From Paracentrotus lividus (lineage: Eukaryota; Echinodermata; Echinoidea; Camarodonta; Echinidae), in assembly GCA_940671915.1 (NCBI GenBank), contig CALNVZ010002100.1:18194784-18258783 (forward strand): DNA of 64,000 nucleotides, read 5' to 3'. The notes beneath the pieces were generated by a model that saw nothing but the letters and a program-made list of their open reading frames with translations, had not been told where the DNA came from and searched no databases. Both the position numbers and the translations under genes were made by a program. Of this stretch, positions 36,042 through 47,700 are shown piece by piece. Numbering within the stretch: position 1 is the first letter of the stretch; every line of letters begins with the position of its first letter.

Positions 36042-36704
36042 CTGATGATTAAGATATACCAGGTGATTAAAGACTTTTGCGGATATCCCGAAGCATGGAG
36101 ATAGGGTGCCTTAGATGTCGTGAAATGGAAGTAAACGATGATCCCGAGGTTTATAAATTTGATGTGGATATGTTACTGTAAATACGTTTTTACATCTGTT
36201 CTTGAGGTTTGGGGAACATCTACAGACGGGCAAATTAATCACGTCCCTTTTTGGAAACATTAAAAGATTTCTCTTGGAGACAACCTATTTGTGGAAAACA
36301 TTCAAGCACCATGAGAATATTCTCTGAATGCATATGAATATAGTAAAAATGATTCTGAGTCAGATTAAAAAAACCCATAGTTGTTGGTACGTATTTGAAT
36401 AATTCATTATGTTTTTTCCGTTCTGTTTCACATTTTATAGATAAAATACTATCAATGAATTGAATATGACACATAATGTCTTTTGGATGGTGAACAAAGT
36501 TTAGAAGATCTTACTGTTATGGTGATTTCTCCTTTAAGTATTTATATAAATGCTTCAAGAAGGCATATCATTATATAGGCCTAACCATCGCGCAAATTCA
36601 AATATAAAAACGTAACACGGACGGAGATAAGAATATTCATATAATATTGCAATTCTTAATTTTGATATAACATACATCTACATCTCATTGGCATTGCCTG
36701 CCAG

Positions 36705-36898
36705 ATGGCAAAAGCCATATTACGCTGATCATACAGAGAAAAATATGACTGATCTAAGAAAAGACCTCAACCAGGCCAAACCCCCGAGGCAAGGGCAAAA
36801 TTCATGCTTGGAGTCAATGGGGGGTTACTCCAGCCCACCCATTTTACTCACACATAACCATCTTGACGATGCTGTAAAGAGGGTCAGTCGCCTGCAAG
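36705..36898 (+). CDS. Candidate internal exon, plus-strand gene 2 (best exon call)
   Basis: The acceptor GGCATTGCCTGCCAG and a consensus donor GCAAG|GTAAGAAAG flank 194 bp open in one frame: one base, 64 codons, one base (phases 2 and 1). The peptide is polar and ordinary-looking: WQKPYYADHTEKNMTDLRKD, LNQAKPPRQGQNSCLESMGG, then HNHLDDAVKRVSRLQ. The other frames are interrupted. It follows the gene-2 candidates in compatible phase. Possible next exons starting with two bases exist at 37393 (AIKIIMKGYN-stop), 47210 and 61216, and I cannot pick one. The protein is not recognised. Confidence 0.5.
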
Positions 36899-36899
36899 G

Positions 36900-39800
36900 T
36901 AAGAAAGCTAATTTAAGGCTAAAAAATAAGACGAGACTGTTGCTTAAAACCTTGGCATTTTTTCTCCCTATGAATTGACAAGCGAAAAGCGCTGCTGAGT
37001 TGTCGTTGTAATTTCTGTCATATGACTTATGAATATCATGCCATTCATATTTTTTCCACACTTTACCAAATTTTTCCGTATTAGTATGGTCAGGATACCG
37101 TTTCTAAATCTGAGGATGGTGTTGTCTAAACGTTAACTCAACTTCTTGCTCTTCTTGGATGCGTCGGATTTTAGATACTTATCTCGCTTCCGCCTCTATC
37201 GGTCGGTTTCATCTCACTTGTGAGCTTTTTTTTTAAAGCGTTCCGGTTAAAGAAGATGGCTTGAGACCGATAACTAACATGACTAATGGCTTTTATTTTC
37301 GTACTATAGTAACTACTGTACTAAATTACCGATATTACAAGACTAAACGTAGGAATCAATTAGAGTGATCTTGAAATGTTCATGTTTTGCAGCAATCAAA
37401 ATAATAATGAAAGGGTATAACTGAAAGAGAAAACTTAAGAGAAAACTTAAAGGAAGGACTAGGAGAAGGAGAGAGTGAAGAAAATATAACAGAGGGAGTT
37501 AGAGAAAAGGAGAGGGAAAAGAGTGAGAAAAAAAGTGGGGATGAAAGGATGGGTGAAATTGCAAAAAAAAAAAATAATAATAATAATAAATGACCAACTC
37601 GATGATAGATTGTACATAACATATCAATTGTGTTACTTTTAGTTTCTTTCAAATATACAATATACAGAATGACATGCTATGCATCAACTTTCCCTTTCAG
37701 GGGTTTTTCTCTTGATTTAATAATTTCATTGAAAATACATTTGTAAAACCACCTGGAATCATACCCCGGTGTCGTATAAGCTACGAGCCACTTAAATGTG
37801 ATGACCATAATTTCTCTTGAAATTCGATCGCTTTTCCTACAATTTCACTTAAATTGTCGTTAAAAATACACTTGACTTCAAAATGTTTGTTAATGATAAT
37901 CAGAAAAATCTAAATCTGCTCTGTTCAAGTTTAGTTGAACATCCCATTTCATTCTTCACATTTCAAGTCATTCGTCATGTCGTTGGTAACTTACAAAACG
38001 ACTTGGTGAAACCAAGGACTTGTTTAGTAAAACACTTTCTTGTCTTGCGGCGTTTAGTCGATTTTAACATGTTTACAAAATGCAAGAGACTCTTTCCTGA
38101 AAGGCTGGTAGCACTTGTCATACACATTACACGTCTATTACATCTGGGAATAACTGTCACGCAGTACCAATTTTGAAAAAGAAAAACTTGGAAGTTTAAA
38201 GGGAATGCAGACACTGCGAATTTTTGCAAATCTAAGTTTTTGGCACAGGGCAGGACCATGATGGTGAGGTATATTGTATTTCTAGATAATTTATAGACAA
38301 ATGCAATCGCTTAAAGATATTGATTAGATAAAGAAGCACACAAACACACAAACACCCTCAAACACATTCACATGTCTAAATGTGTTTATTTGATCATTCT
38401 ACTTCATTTAAAAAGTTTTTATTTTTTTAATTTTTGTTTAAGGAAAAAACTCATGTTTGTTGTAATTTCCGTTCCAGTTTCATAATTTATTTCATGATAT
38501 GAAGAATGTCATGAAAACGAATACTTTCATTAAATATCTTGGTTTTATTTCCGTTTCCGTTTCATCAATAATGGCAATTAAAATACTTTAATGAGAAGCT
38601 CTAAATACAGCTCATCAATTCCACTATTTTAAGATATTTTTCTTCTTCTTCTAAATCAATGACCGAGGTAAGAGAAAATCAAGGTATAAATAATAAATAA
38701 CAGAAATTTCTCGGTTTAAACTCTAAATGTGAGTTATTAAAACACCCCCTCGTTATCGAAAGCAAGTTAGACTTTTAAAATGTCATGGGATTAGTTGATA
38801 AGTCTTCAGCTAATGCGCCAACTTATATCAACTTTTGCGGAAGATTGAAAATTTATCATAGCAATGCTACGCCGTTCATATTTATCATCAAGTGTGTTTT
38901 TAGAGACATCATCTTTTTACGGATTATAGCTTGGTGCGTTTACATTTATGTTCATATGAAGAAATTATATAATTTATCTACTTATTTAATACTATTTATT
39001 ATTTATTGATTTATTTGTTTATTTATCTATTCAGTCAGTTAGTTAAATTCTACGTGCGCCAGTAAAGGTCATGTGTTTTCATAAGAAACCATAACAGTAA
39101 TTGTTTGTATCATACGCCTATTTCTTTGATGCAACAAATTATATGAAATATATTTTCCTATAAATCCAAGCAAAGGTTAATACAAGTTGGTATGTTAAAC
39201 AGACAATTTTGTTTGTGTGAATATTTAATTTTATGTAGATTTTTTTTAGGGGTGTACTTTAGCTTACATTGCATAATATCAGTTTTCTTACTTCTTTGAA
39301 AATATATTGTTGTTCCTTCTCGGTCAATTCTAAACCAGCCAAAGAGATATTTCACTCAAAATAGCTTTGACGCAAAAATAAAAAGAAGAAAAAGTTGAAA
39401 TAGAAGAATATTGCCTTGAATTGAAATGTAAATATTAAATATATAAATAAAATTGCCAATTAAGTTGGAACCGACCAAGAAAATCAGGAACTTACGATGC
39501 AGGCCTAATCAAAGTCCATTCAGTTTTGTGTTGTCATAAGGTTGTCAAAAGCTTCTTCCCCCCCCCTTTTTTTTTTTTTTTTTTTGCATTTGGGTTGTCA
39601 AAGTGAATAATTTATAATAGGTTTGAAGCGATTCACAGCATTTCTTGACAACGCAATTAAATCCATGAAAATCCTTCACACGTTTTTAGAGTGCAGAGAT
39701 TACCACAGGATGATATTGAATTGATCACAGATATATATAATACGCATATTCTTTGGTCGGTTGATGAAATGAAAACACAGTTACAAAATAAAATAAAATC

Positions 39801-40985
39801 TAAAAAAAAAAGTCGCTTGTATATTAATCATTTTATGAAAGTTTAGTTCAATTATAAGAAAGGACAATGAGTATATCAAGAACAGATGGTACCCAGCTCA
39901 TGTAAGCGTTGTAAAATATAATCACTTGTGACTTAAAAACCTTTCTGTGTTTTCTTTTATCTTTATTTCATTCATAAACATTGATATTTCCAACCGTCTT
40001 TTCCTTGAAAAAGAGCTGACAAAAAAAAAAAAAAAAAACAAAAAAAAAAAACACGTCTATTGGGTGGTTGGGTATAGTGAACAAAATCATGAATACATAT
40101 TTCACCACTGTTTACAAAGTTTGTATACACTTCTCGAAAATAGAGGTATCCAGGAAAACGCAGAGCAAATACACCCAGAAAATAATTCTTTTTATATTGC
40201 AAGACATTACTAAGTGGGATGAGTGCAATGTATAAGTCGAGATCATCCAGGAAAATCGTAAACATTCACTAATATAAGTATATTCATAATATCACAACAA
40301 GAAACCGGTCATTAATTCCCTTTTTAATCCAAATCTTTATAAACATATATATCCGGAAAGTAAGACAATAACAGGTTTTTTCAAAATTTTAGATAACAAT
40401 AAAACTTCCCTTGTAAGTAGTTCTTAACATATACAATGGAATACAATTTTTTCAGCGAAACGAATTTGTTCTGCTACGTTTCTTTCTTTTTTCTTTTTTT
40501 ATACTATTTGTTCGTTAAAAATTAACGTTGCAATCGAAATTAATAAAAGAAGAAGCAACCTGGCTGCTAAATAACGTACATTTATATTTCCTTTCATCAG
40601 AACGATTGACTTAGATTTTTAAAATATCTTTAAAACATTAATTGAATAACAGGTTGGCAGGTCTAAACAGCTTAGTTCTTTCCATATCAACTTATTTCTT
40701 GTCCGGAAGAATACCACTAAAAACTACAAAAAGGAAAAAAAAAAAATTGGAATGGCTAATCATTTTATCAGAAGATGAACTTTTCCCCTCGAAATGGAAT
40801 ATCTTATTTATCCGATCTTATTAGGCTGTCAAGTAATCTGATATCAGACAGAAAGATTGAGTACAACTCCTATCCTTGGACGGAGGCGATGTTCAATGGA
40901 AACAAGAACAAGAAACGAAAGTTCAAATGGCATGGTCTCAACCAGCTGTGCGTTTGTTTGCAAGACATAGAATTTCATGACATTT
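36900..40985. other. AT-rich, no supported exon
   Basis: Simple GA-rich and homopolymer runs occur (about 37430-37580, 39560-39590, 40020-40050). A good acceptor at 37392 leads to a 10-codon frame only. The frames at 37.9-38.25 kb run on both strands without matching splice sites. Confidence 0.5.
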
Positions 40986-41165
40986 GCTCCGGCGACAATA
41001 TTACTCCGCTATAAATTCCATACACTGATCGAATTCCCAACTTCAACCCTGGACTTATACCTATCCTTAACCTAAACTAAACCTAACATAAAACCCTAAC
41101 CCTATATCTTAGATGAAATAGAGCAATTGTCGCAGGATCAGATGTCGTGTCACCGACATTGAGTG
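40986..41165. repeat. Dispersed repeat with CCGGCGACA end and CCTAACCCTA motif, copy B
   Basis: It begins TGCTCCGGCGACAATATTAC, has AAAACCCTAACCCTATATC in the middle and ends GAGCAATTGTCGCAGGATCA. The termini are inverted repeats of about 14 bp. It matches copy A at 29110-29330 and probably 9961-10100. Confidence 0.7.
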
Positions 41166-41269
41166 ACCCGCAGGCTGCGTCAGTCGGACACAAACACGTG
41201 CGAATTCTTGCGTGTCAAAATGGTTATCGCGCAATTAGAATACTCTCAAAATTTCTCTCGCATGCCTAA

Positions 41270-41372
41270 AAAACGTGTACCTCCCTTCGTCTGTTGCAAG
41301 GTTTACAGCGAAATCTGACGTAGACCGGACGCAGAGAAGCGCATGACGACACAAAACGGTTGTGACATTGAC
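41270..41372. repeat. Member of a GACGCA-rich dispersed repeat
   Basis: The order ACCTCCCTTCGTCTG, GACGTAGACCGGACGCAG and GGTTGTGACATTG is shared loosely with 51780-51862 (GACGCACGACCGGTTTTGAC), 59055-59150 (GACGCACGACTGGTTATGAC) and 61615-61737. It is interrupted on its right by the element at 41373. Confidence 0.45.
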
Positions 41373-41531
41373 CAGGGGCCGCGGAGCCGGGGGGCAGCCC
41401 CCCCCACTTTTTTCAGCCAACGTGTACAAAAACGCAAAAAATGACCATACATTTGTGATTTTTAGCCTGTTCAGCCCCCCCCCCCACTTTCGGCTCAGCC
41501 CCTCCACTTTCAAAAACCTCCGCGGCCCCTG
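41373..41531. mobile_element. 159-bp hAT-like miniature element
   Basis: The ends CAGGGGCCGCGGAG and CTCCGCGGCCCCTG are perfect 14-bp inverted repeats. The interior is C-rich with a CCCCCCACTTT word in direct repeat. TTGACATTG adjoins the right end, and a GTGACATTGAC lies at the left, consistent with a slipped target duplication. CAGGGG termini are typical of hAT elements. Confidence 0.75.
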
Positions 41532-41539
41532 TTGACATT

Positions 41540-43190
41540 GCACCGTCAAAGCAGAAACAGCCTGAGCGATTCTTGGAAATGTAATTTTGGGATCCGCCTT
41601 ATGGCACTGGTGTGACTGAGATTAGAAACCAAATCTCTAAATGAGTGAGAAATCGTTTCGCTCTGAGCGCAAATTGTCAACAAGATACAAAAGTAGTACC
41701 TCCTTTAGAATAATCAGGTGTTCTAGATGATTTCGTTCGAGGTCACCGATGACCATGGCGTACGTTGTCGACAAGGAGATTGTTGTCGAAGGAGACGCAC
41801 TTAAAACAAAGGTGAAGTAGTTTCTGGAATCTTCCATTACAAAATTAAAACTGACAATGACCTCTTGTTTGCACCATATACAACTTCTAGTGTGCTTTCT
41901 ATAATGATGTCTTTCTTTGAAAGTTACTGACGTAAATAATATGATCCTCTACTGGAGTATCGAGGTAAGAAAGGAATAATTTTGTTCCCATGGAATTCGG
42001 ATGGCCATCTTAAATGAGGGAAAAGTTTAAATCTGTTAACTATTATCTTTTGTTGTCCAAAATAAAGCAACGTTAAAAGATATTCTTCCTTTCATAATAA
42101 TATGATTCTTTGTTATTTTACTTTGCTGCTAAACCAACGAGTAAAAGATATATGGAAAAGTTACACTATATGAGTGCGTCATTTGAATCCTTGGGTATTA
42201 TTTACTATCTCTTTGCAATATCAATTTCAAATAAGTCCAAATTTCATTCAATACAAACAAAATTATTAGTAAATTTCCTGGATAGAAAAAATAATTACGT
42301 TATATATTATTTTGGCTTTCGGCATTACTTTCAGGAAAGATCATTTGTTACGATTTTTTGTTTCATTTTTAATCTAATTCTACCGGGTCTATGACACTTA
42401 ACTTTTTTTTATTTGAGGTTAATCTTGGAGATGTAATAAATAGTTTGCAAAATTCATTTAAGTTGCGTTATTGTAATTGTTTGTATTTTCAAGAACATAA
42501 AGTTACTTTTAAACTTGAAAGCAATCTTGAGATTAAAACTTGTCAGTTTTAACAAGCCTTACTTCTTTCATACCTACCCTTTACACAATACAAAACTTTA
42601 AATATTGGGCACATTCCTAAAAAGCTCAGACGACTCGGTGATTATTGAGTAATTCAAGGCAACATTTATAAAAATGAAATTGATTAAACTTAAAAAAACG
42701 ACAAAACTTAATTTAAAAAAAACCCCGCTAAATACCATGCATTTATCTAATTTTCATGAAATTTATTAATTAACTTTTTACCATATAATTACATATTTAC
42801 CTTTGCTATTCTTCAAGGACAAACTGTATGTCGTACCTCGCGCGCGTCTTTTATATCAGTAGACTTTATGATTTATTAAGCTATACTTTTACCAACAGAA
42901 GCGGAACCGTAACTCTTCAGCAACTATGTGAATTTTTCACCTTTTAAGCAAAGGAGTATGTCTCTCTTGACGGCTGCAGTCAACTAGGAAATCGTCTTTC
43001 ATTTGACGATTTCATTCTTGTTGTGAATGGCGCTTTATTTATTCTTTCACCACGGCCTAGGGCAGTTCGAGGTATTGGATTGCCCAAATTCATCAGCATT
43101 TAGGGGTCGAAATGAAAAGGTTTTTTCCCCTTAAATATATATATTCCCTAAAAATGATACCCAATCCTACCGGGAGTGTGTAAAGTGATG
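41540..43190. other. AT-rich, one weak coding-like patch
   Basis: Around 41720-41815 both strands carry short coding-like frames. Plus reads MTMAYVVDKEIVVEGDALKT before AAAG|GTGAAG; minus reads FTFVLSASPSTTISLS. Neither has both good splice sites and an unambiguous frame, so no gene is called. Confidence 0.4.
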
Positions 43191-43205
43191 GAAAATTCAT
43201 CTCAC

Positions 43206-43283
43206 CAAATGTTTGCCTGACTTCTGCGCGCTGGTTCTTGGGGTCATTTGGATGTATGGATTTCGTATGACAGTCTGGTTATC
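43206..43283 (-). CDS. Candidate 78-bp internal exon, minus strand
   Basis: On the minus strand an acceptor ATCATGCAGGCAG and a donor CATTTG|GTGAGA flank exactly 26 codons in phase 0 on both sides: DNQTVIRNPYIQMTPRTSAQ, then KSGKHL. The open frame continues upstream of the acceptor, so the exon could be longer. The protein is unknown and no neighbouring exon was identified. Confidence 0.35.
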
Positions 43284-43289
43284 CTGCCT

Positions 43290-46040
43290 GCATGATAACG
43301 GTGGAAACTTAGAAAACACCATGGAGGGATTATAATGTTGTGTGTTTGTTCCCTGGCAGCAAGGCACATCGATCTTTCTCATCAGTCACCCTTTGGTGCA
43401 AAAGTTTCCACAGAAAGTCGGCGAGTGAGATTTGAGTTTTTTCCGCCTGTATCTGCCTTGCTCATTATCTCTCTCTCTTTGGAGCTGTGAACTAATGATC
43501 GTGCAAAGAAGAGATTGCCCTAAAATTGTTCAAACCAAATCTTTTCAGAACTATAGTAGGGAAGAACCCAGATCTTCTTAAGTATCACTTTGTATTCATC
43601 CACCCATTTTCTACTTGCAATGTCGAATGAATGATTAAAAATAAAATTACATTTTCATTAAATACAAACTTTGTCTAAAACAAGATGGGATTTTATGATT
43701 TTCCGATTATCGATAAATTAAGATGAATAAGATTTGTTTTAAATGTTGAGAGGTTTGAATTTTTAGCGTAAGAGATTACCCTAAAATGTGCTTTAAAAAA
43801 CTACCCAGAGGGGTTCTTTCAACCACTTTGCCATTTCTAATCTATAAAATATTCATAAGATATTAATTATGAATGGTTTTAGCAGAATTTTAGAGGAAAA
43901 AACAGAGACCAACTCAAAAAGGTGTGTTCTAATTTGAATTCGATCATTCCAATTTAATATTCGATTTAGTAAATCATGAATTAGTTTTGGATTATCCGTA
44001 ATGGCATAATGCTGTAGGCTGATGGATGAATCGTTCTGAAATGCCGAACAGAAATAGCTTTACTCTCCTAGATAAATAGACACAACTATTATTCATCGGA
44101 TAATAATTCTGCGATAGCACAATTAAAAATGCATTAAAGCCATTAGAAATATGAGAGAACGTGTTCTGAAAATTGTTTAATATAAATTATTCTTTCTCAC
44201 GCCAACATCTTTCATCCGGAAGTTCAGGGGGAACTTACAGAATCATAGAAAAAAAATAGAAGAAAGTTTATAAGAAAATTAATTAAGCAAGCAACAACTT
44301 AATATCTACTGAAGATTACAATGTTCTGTTTGTTAAGAGACTAGAATCTATATTTTAAAAAAAGTCTGAAAAAGAAAGTTTAAAAGAAAATTAATTATTG
44401 CTAAGCAACAACTTCATATCTACTGGAGATTACTTTTTTTCTTTTTTTTCTAAGATACTAAAATTTTGAAATTTCTCGAAATTTTAATGAAAATTATTCT
44501 ACATAGGCCTATTAATAAATATATTATTCTGGTATTATAATTTTATTGTTTATAAATGAATTTCACATATCATTATTAATTGATTGTTATAGCTTTATTA
44601 CAGTCGATTGCTTATCAGACAAATATTTTGTCAAGTTTTACAAGCAAAAAGTAACCTCATTATAGACAAAGTTACAATTTCTTTATAAACTAAGGCATTA
44701 ATGCTTCATGTCAATAATAAGCAAGCTACTTGGGGAAGATGTGAGATATAAATAGGTGGCAATGACGTTTTGGATGAACGAAAGAATCTTGAACACATTT
44801 TTGGCTGGAGTTGTAGGTTACAGATTTTCGCGCTCTTTGGGGGTTTCACATAATCCAAGAGTCCTTTCAAGCCCGGACGTGGGTTGAAGGCAAATGCGTG
44901 TGGATGTCACGCCTCTGACAATGTACATTGTTTAAGAAAGGAACATTAGAGGTACATTTTCAACAGCGACCAATGTCAACTACTGCCCAAAGTAATTTCA
45001 ATCCGTCTGTATAAGATCATTGATTTACCACAAGTACAGACATGATACAATGTCAATTGAGTTATTGCCATGTGCATTTTTCTGTTGCTATTACGGAACT
45101 ACGCTATGTTGACGTATGTATTAGTTTCTCCTTTCATTACTCACTGAATGCTGTACTGTTTTATCTTCTATATATATTATATTTTGTTTACGGAAATGTA
45201 TAAGTTAGAAATTATACGAGAAATGCTATGGAAACAAATAAATTAAATTTCAATTATTCTACTATACACGTATAAAGAGTGATACTGATACCACTTATCT
45301 ACTTTTTTCTATCCTTTCCCTTTTCCTTTGGTTCGGTTATGCCTTGAATAGGTGCGTGAGTGCTCCCGTGTCAAATCATTACTGGACCACGACATTGTCA
45401 ATTCAGTGACAGTATGCATATTGAGTCTTTATTATAAAAAAAACCCCTATTTTCTTGTGTGTATATGGTAAAGATTTTGATAAAAACTTCTTGCAGAACT
45501 GATTTTATCAAGTCTTAGAACACACTGTATGACATCAGTTAAACATGATGGCTGACTTGGATGTGCTGTACGATGAAAGTCTTTCTTCAGGCTACACTGA
45601 AAGAAAATACAAAAGTACAAAATTTCATTGAACTCTATTCGCTCTGTCTACAGCCACAAAAATTCGCATAATTCATGGATGCTTGAAGCTGATTTATGGT
45701 CAGGCCTAATAGCAGAACAATAAGAATAAAAGTCGGGGAGGCATTTTCCTGATTAAAGTGCACTTTCTGTTGCGCGACAATCATGACTTTTGTAAGAAGC
45801 GTGGTAGAAATTCATTATGAATTTCGAATGGACACTCTGTCCTAGATGCTACAACCGCACTACCACCATCAAACCTCAAAATTCGTCCAAGGAATCAGAA
45901 TAACAGAATGCCAACCTATTAATGAGAGGGGGGATGGCAAATGATTAAAGTCTTATGAGCATCCGCAAAACTGCCTTTAGGAGGAAGACCTACATGGAAT
46001 AATTAATCCAGAAATATCGAGGAATAAACCAGCTTATCTT
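43290..46040. other. AT-rich, no supported exon
   Basis: An ATG-led 28-codon frame at 45545-45631 (MMADLDVLYDESLSSG...) has a good Kozak context but no donor or domain. Two GAAAGTTTA-AGAAAATTAATTA stretches near 44265 and 44375, each followed by AGCAACAACTT, form a local direct repeat about 110 bp apart. Confidence 0.5.
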
Positions 46041-46043
46041 CAG

Positions 46044-46263
46044 CTCACTACAGACAGTGACGGATAAGTTGGCGGTGATAGGGCATCTTTGTATAGTGAC
46101 ACGATTTACACTGAAAAGTTTGGTTCTTCACTCTCTGTCCATGGCCCGTAGGTCTTTGAGCAATCATCAAGCTCTTCAGGCAACTTCGGGGTATGCACAC
46201 ACTCCCTCGTGCCGCGCCTCTTTAATTCCAGAGATCATTGGCTATGGGCATATCGTTTTGAAT
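46044..46263 (+). CDS. Weak candidate exon, plus strand
   Basis: The acceptor CAGCTTATCTTCAG and donor TTGAAT|GTGAGT bracket 220 bp open in one frame (one base plus 73 codons): SLQTVTDKLAVIGHL..., then RSLSNHQALQATSGYAH and EIIGYGHIVLN. The minus strand also shows a coding-like frame ending ELDDCSKTYGPWTESEEPNF, so the orientation is uncertain. No phase-matched neighbour was found. Confidence 0.25.
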
Positions 46264-46624
46264 GTGAGTTCCATACCGTTATATGCTCAATGTTCAGAGC
46301 TAATGAAATGGAAAATCCGAGTCTTTGATATATTGCATTAACCAAAGTCATTAGAATTAGTTCCGATCCGTTTGTCCTTTAAGCACAGGTATATGTCGTT
46401 CTCCTTTACCATCGTATATTACATGAATTATTCAAGGTGATAGTCATTTTTCTAATCATGACTGTGACTATAATCGTTCAAGGGAGTTCAATGTATTTAC
46501 CTTTTTCTGAAATGATGCTATTTGAGATTTTCTTATGGCACCGTTTTCTGGGTATTTGAATTGGGAAAAGCCGTAGTTTGCTATTTCCCCCTTGTCTATG
46601 TAGTACCTTATTTTGTCTCGTTTG

Positions 46625-47205
46625 GTCTCTCTATCCCTCCCCCTCTCTTTCTAGCTCTGTATCTCTTCCTTTTCCATTATCTTCCTCAAACTCTTAAATT
46701 TATCTCTCAATTTCATCCATCCCCCGCTCTCTCTCTCTCTCTCCACTTTCTGGTCGTCTGCAGCTACACGCAGACAAAATTAATTTCTCAAAATTCAATT
46801 CTCAAAACAGTAAATGCCTTGTGTTTGTGTATAAAAGATACACGTATTATAGGTTTTCAAGCCTGCCTATACTCACGATACATTATTAACACGATTAACC
46901 CTTCCTTCTATGAAATGTCCTGTAAAAGAATACATCGTTTCTTAAATTGCAAATGTTGTAATTTGGAAAGAAAGTATGGAAAGCAATATGAATAAAAAAC
47001 TATATAAATTCACAATCGAATAAATATTATTTTATAGCTATATTCCTTTTTCTACAGTAATCTTAAATGCTAACCAAATGATATTAATTAGAATTTAATG
47101 AGAAAAATGAGGTATTTGATGTACCTACATCAAAGAAAACGACATTAATGTATTGGACGACCGATTGAGATAATACTCCATCGAATTCCCCGCATCTCTC
47201 TCTCT
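46625..47205. repeat. Start of a pyrimidine-rich region
   Basis: CT-rich low-complexity sequence (for example TCTCTCTCTCTCC near 46727). Together with 47260-47700 it makes about 1 kb biased to C and T. The 157-codon frame at 46522-46995 derives largely from this composition and is not called as a gene. Confidence 0.6.
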
Positions 47206-47209
47206 TCAG

Positions 47210-47259
47210 AACCACCCTATGACATTGATTACATGAATAATGCAAGACGTCATTGGTGA
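47210..47259 (+). CDS. Weak candidate terminal exon
   Basis: The very strong acceptor tract CATCTCTCTCTCTTCAG precedes AA CCA CCC TAT GAC ATT, reading E-PPYDIDYMNNARRHW-stop if the preceding exon ends in G, as 36705-36898 does. The acceptor lies in a pyrimidine-rich region where such signals arise by chance, and the frame is short. Confidence 0.2.
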
Positions 47260-47700
47260 AGGCCGCCCGTAATCCTCTTCTTAATTTTATATTTCCCCTA
47301 TTTTCTCTCTCTCTCTCTCTTTATATTTTCCCTCAATTGGAGTCACTGTACCACTTCTCTTTTTCAGTCAGAAATCTTTAAAGCATCTCTGTCTCTTTCA
47401 AATACGTTCTTCTCCCCCTCTCCATCTTTCTCTGTATCTTTTCTCGTTCGCTATCCCCTTTTCCGTTCCCTTACTCTTGCTTGATCTCTATCTTCTCTCT
47501 AAGGGTCTCTTTCCAGTCTTCTTTTTGTTCCACTTCTGTCTTTCTTTCTCTTTCTCTCTTTCAAAAATATTTTCATCTGTATAGTTGCGTTATATCATTT
47601 CCTCTCGCCCTCACATGTCTTATCTCTATCTCTCTTTTTGCATCATTTTTATTCTTTTTTTTATTTTTTTTATTTTTTAGTTTCTCATTTTCTAACCTCA
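47260..47700. repeat. Pyrimidine-rich low-complexity region
   Basis: Continuous CT-rich sequence with TCTCTCTCTCTC runs, ending in a T-rich stretch at about 47660-47690. No gene. Confidence 0.8.

Noticed and set aside
37393-37424. Acceptor at 37392 followed by AIKIIMKGYN-stop as the end of gene 2
   Set aside because: It fits the phase, but ten AT-rich codons after a common acceptor are easily produced by chance. Kept only as an alternative in the 36705 entry.
41722-41811. Coding-like frames on both strands near 41.75 kb
   Set aside because: Splice sites are incomplete and the two strands are equally plausible.
45545-45631. 28-codon ATG-led frame with good start context (MMADLDVLYDESL)
   Set aside because: There is no donor in a useful phase and no downstream partner; chance is likely.
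46522-46995. 157-codon open frame, the longest uninterrupted one in the window
   Set aside because: It begins at a non-ATG codon, much of it is translated CT-rich low-complexity DNA, and it shows no domain or splice support.
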